A stretch of DNA of 5,981 nucleotides from Clostridiales bacterium (lineage in GTDB: Bacteria > Bacillota > Clostridia > Tissierellales > Sedimentibacteraceae), in assembly GCA_003483345.1 (NCBI GenBank), contig DMWH01000038.1, forward strand, positions 674-6,654, given 5' to 3'. Every line of letters starts with the position of its first letter. Position 1 is the first letter of the stretch. The notes below the pieces were generated by a model that was not told the DNA's origin, did no database searches, and worked only from the letters and a program-made list of their open reading frames with translations. Below are positions 1-4,388 of this stretch, piece after piece. Both the position numbers and the translations under genes were made by a program.

Positions 1-12
1 TAGGAGGAAAAT

Positions 13-1968
13 ATGGATAAAGGCAAATTTTATTTAACAACTGCAATTGCATATACATCAGGCAAACCTCATATCGGAAATACATATGAAATAGTTCTTG
101 CCGACAGTATTGTAAGATTCAAGAAATTAAACGGATATGATGTATATTTTCAAACGGGAACAGATGAGCACGGACAAAAAATTCAGCAAAAAGCTGAGGA
201 AGCAGGCAAATCTCCACAGGAATTTGTTGATGAAGTAGCAGCTGAAATTAAAAGAATATGGGATTTAATGAATACTACTTATGATAAATTCGTAAGAACC
301 ACAGACCCTGAGCATGTTAAAATTGTTCAAAAAATATTTAAGAAACTGTACGACCAGGGAGATATTTACAAAGGTTATTACGAAGGATGGTACTGTACTC
401 CCGATGAAGCTTTCTTTACGGATGCTCAATTAGTTGACGGCAAATGCCCTGACTGCGGAAGAGAAGTTCATATGGCGAGGGAAGAAGCATATTTCTTTAA
501 AATGAGCAATTATGCCGATAGATTGATGAAGCATATTGAAGAGAATCCTAAATTCATCCAGCCTGAATCAAGGAAAAATGAAATGGTAAATAATTTTATT
601 AAACCGGGACTTCAGGATTTGTGCGTATCAAGAACATCTTTTAATTGGGGAATTCCGGTAACATTTGATGAAGGTCACGTTGTATATGTATGGATTGATG
701 CATTAAGCAACTATATTACATTTTTGGGATATGACCCTGACGGCTGTCATGGAGAGCTTTTTAACAAGTACTGGCCGGCAGATGTACATTTGATTGGAAA
801 GGATATTTTAAGATTCCACACTATTTATTGGCCTATACTTTTGATGGCATTAGATGTAGAACTTCCAAAGCAGGTTTTTGGTCACCCGTGGCTCTTAGTC
901 GGTGAAGGCAAGATGAGCAAATCAAAAGGAAATGTAATTTATGCAGACGACTTGGTGGAATTATTCGGGGTGGATGCAATAAGGTACTTTGTTCTTCACG
1001 AAATGCCCTTTGCAAGTGACGGTACCTTGACTTATGAATTGGTAATAGAAAGAATCAATTCTGACTTGGCTAACATATTAGGTAATTTAGTAAACAGAAC
1101 AATATCGATGACCAATAAATATTTCGGAGGGGAAGTTCAAGCTCCAAGGGCATCTGAGCCGATAGATGATGAACTAATTAATCTGGCCCTTCAAACACCT
1201 TTGAAGGTTGAAAAGAAGATGGATGAATTAAAAGTATCGGATTCCATAGATGAAATATTTACACTGCTTCGAAGAAGCAACAAATATATCGATGAAACAC
1301 AGCCTTGGATTCTGGGAAGAGATGAAAACAAAAAGGAAAGATTAGGAACAGTTTTGTATAACCTTTTAGAATCCATAAGAATTGCTGCAGCGCTTTTGGA
1401 GCCGTTCCTGCCGGAAACAGCCGAGAAAATGTTGAAACAGCTCAACACCGACAAAAGAGATTGGGAATCACTTTTACAGTTTAACGGTATGGTACCCGGA
1501 CAAAAAGTTGGTACACCTGAAATTTTATTTGCTCGAATAGATGCTGCAAAGAAAATTGAAGAGATTAATAAATTTAATGAGACTAAGTATTCAAAAGAAA
1601 CGGCAAAGCAGGAAGAAACAAAACCGGAAGCAAAAGAAGATATTAGCTATGCAACAATAGAAGATTTTGAAAAGTTGGATATGAGAGTTGCAGAAGTTAT
1701 AAAGGTTGAAAAGCACCCAGATGCTGACAGACTCTTGGTATTTCAATTGAAAATAGGCGAAGAAACCAGACAGGTGGTATCAGGAATTGCTAAATGGTAT
1801 AAGCCTGAAGACTTGGTCGGCAAAAAAGTTGTAATGATTTATAATTTAGAACCTGTATCACTGAGAGGCGTTGAATCTAAAGGTATGATTTTATCGGCAG
1901 AAAAGGGTAAGATGCTTTCCGTTGTATCTACTTTGGAGGATATGCCAAGCGGAGCAACAATATCATAA
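13..1968 (+). CDS. metG: Methionine--tRNA ligase (methionyl-tRNA synthetase) with C-terminal tRNA-binding domain
   Basis: Cytoplasmic class I aminoacyl-tRNA synthetase that charges tRNA-Met with methionine using ATP. The 651-residue product carries, in order, the Rossmann catalytic core with the HIGH-type signature H20-I-G-N23, a zinc-knuckle insertion around residues 125-150, the KMSKS loop at 300-304 (GKMSKSKGN), an all-helical anticodon-binding domain at about 340-510 (including the conserved QPW at 430-432), a charged linker rich in Lys and Glu at about 515-545, and a Trbp111/EMAP-type OB-fold tRNA-binding domain from about 548 to the end (DMRVAEV, HPDADRL, SRGVESKGM-like motifs). Length fits the long, dimeric bacterial MetG type. 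AGGAGG at positions 2-7 places the ATG at 13. The promoter lies outside the window. One oddity: the knuckle reads C128, D131, C145, C148 where four cysteines are usual. Family assignment is certain. Confidence 0.98.
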   Translation: MDKGKFYLTTAIAYTSGKPHIGNTYEIVLADSIVRFKKLNGYDVYFQTGTDEHGQKIQQKAEEAGKSPQEFVDEVAAEIKRIWDLMNTTYDKFVRTTDPEHVKIVQKIFKKLYDQGDIYKGYYEGWYCTPDEAFFTDAQLVDGKCPDCGREVHMAREEAYFFKMSNYADRLMKHIEENPKFIQPESRKNEMVNNFIKPGLQDLCVSRTSFNWGIPVTFDEGHVVYVWIDALSNYITFLGYDPDGCHGELFNKYWPADVHLIGKDILRFHTIYWPILLMALDVELPKQVFGHPWLLVGEGKMSKSKGNVIYADDLVELFGVDAIRYFVLHEMPFASDGTLTYELVIERINSDLANILGNLVNRTISMTNKYFGGEVQAPRASEPIDDELINLALQTPLKVEKKMDELKVSDSIDEIFTLLRRSNKYIDETQPWILGRDENKKERLGTVLYNLLESIRIAAALLEPFLPETAEKMLKQLNTDKRDWESLLQFNGMVPGQKVGTPEILFARIDAAKKIEEINKFNETKYSKETAKQEETKPEAKEDISYATIEDFEKLDMRVAEVIKVEKHPDADRLLVFQLKIGEETRQVVSGIAKWYKPEDLVGKKVVMIYNLEPVSLRGVESKGMILSAEKGKMLSVVSTLEDMPSGATIS

Positions 1969-1997
1969 TATACCTTTATGACCTAACCCAAAAAATT

Positions 1998-2040
1998 AAA
2001 GGATTTGAAAAGTAAGGCACCTTACTCTCAAATCCTTTTT
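1998..2040. terminator. Probable bidirectional intrinsic terminator between metG and dfx
   Basis: AAAGGATTTGA at 1998-2008 is the exact reverse complement of TCAAATCCTTT at 2028-2038. An inner stem, GTAAG/CTTAC at 2012-2016 and 2021-2025, closes on a GCAC loop. On the plus strand the stem runs into a T tract (2036-2041), which suits metG 30 bp upstream. On the minus strand the same hairpin is followed by TTTAATTTTTT (complement of 1990-2000), so it could also stop transcription of the convergent dfx gene. The structure is seen directly; two-way use is inferred. Confidence 0.85.
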
Positions 2041-2045
2041 TGAAT

Positions 2046-2071
2046 GGGGACAAGTATGGGGACTTAGGGAC
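2046..2071. repeat. Short GGGGAC-type repeat cluster, possible degenerate REP/MITE remnant
   Basis: GGGGAC occurs at 2046-2051 and 2058-2063, and AGGGAC at 2066-2071, giving three spaced copies in 26 bp of otherwise AT-rich DNA. GAATG at 2042-2046 and CATTC at 2070-2074 flank the cluster in inverted orientation. From memory, GGGGACA...TGTCCC palindromes are common dispersed repeats in Clostridia and Bacilli, some linked to IS200-like Y1 transposases. Here no full palindrome remains, so the origin is a guess. Confidence 0.35.
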
Positions 2072-2104
2072 ATTCCTCTTACTCCAAAGACTTACCCTAG
2101 AGAG

Positions 2105-2124
2105 AGGTGTGGCCCTCTTCCTTT
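2105..2124. repeat. 20-bp dispersed repeat, copy A (3' flank of dfx)
   Basis: AGGTGTGGCCCTCTTCCTTT matches AGGTGTGTCCCCCTTCCTTT at 5913-5932 in 18 of 20 positions, in the same orientation. This copy overlaps the dfx stop codon (2123-2125). It contains AGAGG/CCTCT arms (2103-2107, 2114-2118) that could form a small hairpin, but no T tract follows on the minus strand. A shared dispersed repeat is the simplest reading; chance similarity of GC-rich hairpins cannot be excluded. Confidence 0.45.
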
Positions 2125-2509
2125 ATTGTTCTTTCTTCCAAAGCCCATGGAGATTGCAGAATTCATAAGCTGCAACAACCTCATCTCCCTCAACCAAAGC
2201 AAATTCAGCTATCGGCTTATCTCCGGGACACAAACATACTTTCTGGGCACCTTCCTTAGTTACAAGGTAAATAAATTGAATATAGTGCTCTTCAACCATC
2301 GGGTGAAGAACGCTTCCAACTTGAACAGTTACCTTGTTTCCTTCAACCTTAACTTCAGGTATATGCTTTTCATAAGCAGCTTCCTCAGTATTTGCAACAA
2401 GTTCCTTCATTGGGGCTCCGCAGCAAACTAATTCCCCTCCGCCTTCCAATACTAATCCTACTAAATTACCGCAAGTTTCACAAATAAAGAATTTTCCTTT
2501 ATTACACAT
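2123..2509 (-). CDS. dfx: Desulfoferrodoxin, two-iron superoxide reductase
   Basis: Cytoplasmic superoxide reductase, which reduces superoxide to hydrogen peroxide without releasing oxygen and usually takes electrons from rubredoxin; typical of anaerobes. The 128-residue protein has an N-terminal desulforedoxin domain with the rubredoxin-like iron ligands C10, C13, C29 and C30 (CETC and CCG), then the catalytic neelaredoxin domain. The His4-Cys iron site is complete: H49, H69, H75, C118 and H121 (motifs EKHIP, LHPM, EEHY, CNLHG). The active-site pair E47-K48 is present. C92 and C94 (VCLC) are extra cysteines and C2 is another. The start ATG (2507-2509) is preceded by GGAGG (complement of 2516-2520) with six bases between. 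It is a single-gene unit, transcribed towards metG and divergently from the CYTH gene. Homologues are PerR-controlled in some clostridia; here that is only a possibility. Confidence 0.98.
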   Translation of the reverse strand: MCNKGKFFICETCGNLVGLVLEGGGELVCCGAPMKELVANTEEAAYEKHIPEVKVEGNKVTVQVGSVLHPMVEEHYIQFIYLVTKEGAQKVCLCPGDKPIAEFALVEGDEVVAAYEFCNLHGLWKKEQ

Positions 2510-2544
2510 ATAATACCTCCTAAGTTTTGTTCTTTAACATTAAG

Positions 2545-2574
2545 TATATACCCTTCTAAATATATTTAAAACAA
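2545..2574 (-). promoter_or_regulatory. Candidate promoter of dfx
   Basis: On the minus strand TTGTTT (complement of 2569-2574) and TATATA (complement of 2545-2550) stand 18 bp apart, 35-60 bp upstream of the dfx start. Both boxes are imperfect, and in such AT-rich DNA chance matches are likely, so this is a weak call. Confidence 0.35.
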
Positions 2575-2669
2575 AATTAGCTTATTTTTTTAATTAATTA
2601 TTGATACCGATTTATGATACATCTCTCATCAAATATTGATTAATAAGAGTAATATTATTTTTGCAAACG

Positions 2670-2687
2670 ATAATAAATGTTTATTAT
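2670..2687. promoter_or_regulatory. Perfect 8-2-8 inverted repeat, possible operator
   Basis: ATAATAAATGTTTATTAT is a perfect inverted repeat (ATAATAAA at 2670-2677, TG, TTTATTAT at 2680-2687). It covers the expected -35 position of the CYTH-coaX promoter and lies in the divergent region shared with dfx. AT-rich palindromes of this size resemble sites of Fur/PerR-type dimers, but neither the spacing nor the sequence matches the classic PerR box exactly. The palindrome is seen; the operator role is inferred. Confidence 0.4.
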
Positions 2688-2693
2688 TCTAAA

Positions 2694-2710
2694 TAATTAT
2701 GATATAATTA
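2694..2710 (+). promoter_or_regulatory. Extended -10 promoter of the CYTH-coaX pair, within an inverted repeat
   Basis: TGATATAAT at 2700-2708 contains a perfect -10 box (TATAAT, 2703-2708) with an upstream TG. The -35 region (about 2680-2685, TTTATT) is poor, as expected for an extended -10 promoter. The -10 box sits within a perfect 7-3-7 inverted repeat, TAATTAT (2694-2700) and ATAATTA (2704-2710), so a dimeric regulator could mask it. Transcription would begin near 2715, leaving a leader of under 20 bases. Confidence 0.65.
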
Positions 2711-2722
2711 CCTAAATTTAAT

Positions 2723-2727
2723 GGAGG
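2723..2727 (+). promoter_or_regulatory. Ribosome binding site that decides the CYTH gene start
   Basis: GGAGG at 2723-2727 lies five bases before the ATG at 2733. It also lies inside the reading frame if the earlier in-frame ATG at 2721 were used, and that ATG has no Shine-Dalgarno sequence and lies only a few bases after the expected transcription start. The ATG at 2733 is therefore preferred. Confidence 0.85.
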
Positions 2728-2732
2728 ACATA

Positions 2733-3263
2733 ATGAGAGAGAAGGAAGTAAAAGTTTTAAATATTGACAAAGAAGCAATAGAAAAAAAGCTTGTTGATAT
2801 GGGAGCTGTTCTTGTAAAGGACGAAAATCAGATTAACTATAGATTTGATACGAATGATTATTTTTTAAAGAAAACTTACAACGGCTATTTGAGAATAAGA
2901 ATAATAAAGGATAATTTATCGGGAGAAACCAAAAGCACCATGACATTTAAGAGGAGCATAAAAAGAGACTCCTTAAGAGTTAATGAGGAAATCAACACGG
3001 ATATTTCTGACTGGAAAAGTACTGCTAAGATAATCGAGCTATTGGGATATGAGCAAAAAAGACCCGGCTATAAACACAGAAGATCTTATATGTATGAAAA
3101 TATATTGTTTGAAATTGATACATGGGATGAGCAAACCTATACTAAACCTTATCTTGAAATTGAAGTGACTTCCGATGAAGAATTGGAAAAAGCAATAGTT
3201 TTGTTAAATCTTGACAGAAGTCAGATTACAACAAAACCCATAGATGAGCTGAGGAAAGATTAA
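2733..3263 (+). CDS. CYTH-domain protein (triphosphate tunnel metalloenzyme, class IV adenylate cyclase-like)
   Basis: The product (176 residues from the ATG at 2733) belongs to the CYTH superfamily, whose members bind triphosphate compounds inside an eight-stranded beta tunnel with divalent metal. The family signature ExExK is at the N-terminus as E3-K-E5-V-K7. Further charged tunnel strands follow in order: R54 and R56 (YLRIRI), K73-R74 (TFKRS), E85-E86, K114 with R116-R117 (KHRRS), E127 and D129 (FEIDTW), and E142 and E144 (YLEIEV). Length fits CyaB-type class IV cyclases (about 180 residues), but tripolyphosphatases and thiamine-triphosphatases share the same motifs, so the substrate cannot be assigned. 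It is soluble, with no signal peptide. Its stop codon is 26 bp before coaX, with no terminator between, so the two are probably one operon. Starting at 2721 would add only four residues and swallow the ribosome binding site. Confidence 0.9.
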   Translation: MREKEVKVLNIDKEAIEKKLVDMGAVLVKDENQINYRFDTNDYFLKKTYNGYLRIRIIKDNLSGETKSTMTFKRSIKRDSLRVNEEINTDISDWKSTAKIIELLGYEQKRPGYKHRRSYMYENILFEIDTWDEQTYTKPYLEIEVTSDEELEKAIVLLNLDRSQITTKPIDELRKD

Positions 3264-3289
3264 CTATAGATAATATAGGAGGAGAAATT

Positions 3290-4069
3290 ATGGTATTAGT
3301 TGTTGATATCGGAAACACAAATATAGTAATCGGAGTTTACGACGGTAATGAACTTGTGGGAAACTGGAGATTGGTTACCAGAGATGAAAAAACATCCGAT
3401 GAATATGGAATTTCTATATTAAGTTTATTGAGCTACAATGATATTAACCATAAAAATATTAACAGTGCAATCGTATCCTCGGTTGTACCTAACGTAATGC
3501 ATTCTTTTGAAAATGCCTTAAAAAAGTTTTTTCATATTGACCCCATTATTGTAGGTCCCGGGGTGAAAACGGGAATTACAATAATAACCGATAATCCTCG
3601 AGAGGTAGGAGCAGGCAGGATTGTGAATATCGTAGCAGCTCATGAGTTATACGGCAACGGTGATACCATAATGGCTATAGACTTTGGAACAGCAACAACT
3701 TATGATATTGTAAATGAAAAGGGAGAATTTAGATATGGCATTACATCTCCCGGAATCCAGATTTCTGCAGATGCTTTGTGGCAAAGAACTGCACAGCTTC
3801 CAAAAATTGAAATTAAAAAACCTGATTCAATTCTTGGCAAAAATACGGTAATGAGTATGCAGGCAGGATTAATCTACGGGTATATAGGACAGGTAGAATA
3901 TATTATTAAAAAAGTAAAAGAAGAATTGCATGATGAAAATATTAAAGTTGTAGCAACAGGAGGACTTGGCAGGTTAATATATGATGGAACCTCAGAAATT
4001 GATATCTTTGACCCTCATCTGGTGTTTAAAGGATTAAAAATAATTCACGATAAAAATTATAAAAAATAA
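3290..4069 (+). CDS. coaX: Type III pantothenate kinase (CoaX), with an unusual GAGR motif
   Basis: Phosphorylates pantothenate with ATP, the first step of coenzyme A synthesis, in the cytoplasm; an ASKHA-fold enzyme that needs a monovalent cation. The 259 residues match full family length. Seen in order: phosphate-1 motif D6-I-G-N-T10, the conserved VVPN (66-69) and GPGVKTGI (89-96), NPREVGAGR (102-110), phosphate-2 motif D131-F-G-T-A-T-T, SPGI (153-156), and the ATGGLG adenosine motif at 222-227. Where relatives have GADR, this protein has GAGR: residue 109 is glycine (codon GGC) in place of the aspartate proposed as catalytic base. The usual GG before the xxxPGI motif is also YG (149-150). 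AGGAGG at 3277-3282 fixes the start. It follows the CYTH gene closely and is closed by the terminator at 4079. Family is certain; full activity is not. Confidence 0.95.
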   Translation: MVLVVDIGNTNIVIGVYDGNELVGNWRLVTRDEKTSDEYGISILSLLSYNDINHKNINSAIVSSVVPNVMHSFENALKKFFHIDPIIVGPGVKTGITIITDNPREVGAGRIVNIVAAHELYGNGDTIMAIDFGTATTYDIVNEKGEFRYGITSPGIQISADALWQRTAQLPKIEIKKPDSILGKNTVMSMQAGLIYGYIGQVEYIIKKVKEELHDENIKVVATGGLGRLIYDGTSEIDIFDPHLVFKGLKIIHDKNYKK

Positions 4070-4078
4070 TATATTGAT

Positions 4079-4110
4079 AAAGATTTGTAATAGTTTACAG
4101 ATCTTTTTTT
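4079..4110 (+). terminator. Intrinsic terminator of coaX
   Basis: AAAGATTTGTA (4079-4089) pairs with TACAGATCTTT (4096-4106) through 11 positions with one G-U, closing on the loop ATAGTT, and an unbroken T tract runs from 4104 to 4110. It begins nine bases after the coaX stop codon. The hairpin overlaps the first of the three 36-bp repeat units described below. Confidence 0.8.
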
Positions 4111-4119
4111 ATGTAAACC
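4084..4119. repeat. 36-bp palindromic repeat, unit 1
   Basis: First of three near-identical units. It has GTTTACA (4093-4099), a 12-base T-rich centre starting GATC (4100-4111), and TGTAAAC (4112-4118), preceded by TTTGTAATA. Its left half is also the right part of the coaX terminator, so two hairpins sharing bases 4096-4099 are possible. Confidence 0.9.
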
Positions 4120-4146
4120 TTTTTAGGGAACGGCTCTTTTGAAAAA

Positions 4147-4182
4147 TTTGTGGTGGTTTACAGATATTTTTTTATGTAAACC
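4147..4182. repeat. 36-bp palindromic repeat, unit 2
   Basis: Begins 63 bp after unit 1 and has the best inverted arms: TGGTTTACA (4154-4162) and TGTAAACCA (4175-4183), with a 12-base T-rich centre. The terminator-like pairing of unit 1 is partly kept: A4142-T4151 can pair with A4160-T4169 with one A-A mismatch, and G4152 with T4159 would be a G-U pair. Confidence 0.9.
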
Positions 4183-4198
4183 AAAACGTCTTATCATC

Positions 4199-4234
4199 TT
4201 TGTGATAGTTTACAGAATTTTTTTTATGTAAACC
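4199..4234. repeat. 36-bp palindromic repeat, unit 3
   Basis: Begins 52 bp after unit 2. GTTTACA (4208-4214) and TGTAAAC (4227-4233) again flank a 12-base centre, here GAA followed by eight T and A. The upstream pairing that makes unit 1 a terminator is largely lost. The remaining gap to the dinB promoter (4235-4311) is AT-rich; apart from the palindrome AATTTTAAAATT at 4299-4310 I see nothing in it. Confidence 0.9.
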
Positions 4235-4311
4235 CCATTATACCCTTGCAAATACAATATTAGGATAAATAAAAAAAATTAATAAAAAAAGCTTTTAAAA
4301 TTTTAAAATTG

Positions 4312-4320
4312 TGTTATAAT
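4312..4320 (+). promoter_or_regulatory. Extended -10 promoter of the dinB operon
   Basis: TGTTATAAT gives a perfect TATAAT (4315-4320) with the upstream TG of extended -10 promoters. The -35 region (around 4293-4298, TTTTAA) is poor. Transcription would start near 4327, inside the LexA box that follows, which is a classic repression arrangement. Confidence 0.75.
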
Positions 4321-4324
4321 AATA

Positions 4325-4336
4325 GAACAAATGTTC
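4325..4336. promoter_or_regulatory. LexA (DinR) SOS box
   Basis: GAACAAATGTTC, followed by G, is a perfect GAAC-N4-GTTC site, the core of the Gram-positive SOS box (CGAACATATGTTCG). It lies four bases after the -10 box and 52 bases before the start codon of a translesion polymerase, a common SOS target. The operon is therefore expected to be repressed by LexA and induced by DNA damage. Confidence 0.9.
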
Positions 4337-4353
4337 GAAAATCATGAAGCATA

Positions 4354-4368
4354 GGGTGCCTGGCACCC
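4354..4368. repeat. GC-rich inverted repeat in the dinB leader
   Basis: GGGTGCC-T-GGCACCC is a perfect 7-1-7 inverted repeat, strikingly GC-rich for this DNA. In the mRNA it could form a stem of six pairs with loop CUG, seven bases upstream of the ribosome binding site. No T tract follows, so it is not a terminator. From memory, GGTGCCTGGCACC-like palindromes recur in Firmicute genomes as dispersed repeats. Confidence 0.8.
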
Positions 4369-4375
4369 GGTAAGC

Positions 4376-4383
4376 AGGAGGTG
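4376..4383 (+). promoter_or_regulatory. Ribosome binding site supporting the TTG start of dinB
   Basis: AGGAGGTG is a near-perfect Shine-Dalgarno sequence, with five bases between it and the TTG at 4389. The next in-frame candidates, GTG at 4401 and ATG at 4404, are too far from it and would cut into the first beta strand of the polymerase. Confidence 0.85.
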
Positions 4384-4388
4384 AAATA

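Noticed and set aside
1191..1454. Minus-strand open frames within metG (also 833-1015) and at 5757-5942
   Set aside because: All are antisense to well-supported genes, have no plausible ribosome binding site and no recognisable protein features.
2126..2431. Plus-strand open frame of 101 codons
   Set aside because: It lies entirely antisense to dfx, whose metal ligands are all conserved, and has no ribosome binding site or recognisable domain.
2721..2732. Upstream ATG as start of the CYTH protein
   Set aside because: It would place the only Shine-Dalgarno sequence inside the coding region and leave this start without one; the ATG at 2733 puts the ExExK motif at the very N-terminus as usual in the family.
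4112..4214. BirA (biotin repressor) operators, because TGTAAACC and GGTTTACA resemble BirA half-sites and birA often neighbours coaX
   Set aside because: Within each unit the half-sites are in the opposite order, and between units the spacing is 35 or 25 bases against the usual 14-16. No biotin gene is present.
4084..4234. CRISPR array (three 36-bp repeats)
   Set aside because: The intervening segments are 27 and 16 bp, not of constant length, the repeats are dominated by a T tract between inverted arms, there are only three, and no cas gene is nearby.
4070..4388. A riboswitch or small RNA gene in the 320-bp coaX-dinB gap
   Set aside because: Apart from the terminator, the three repeats, the promoter, LexA box and leader hairpin I see no conserved riboswitch core or tRNA-like fold.
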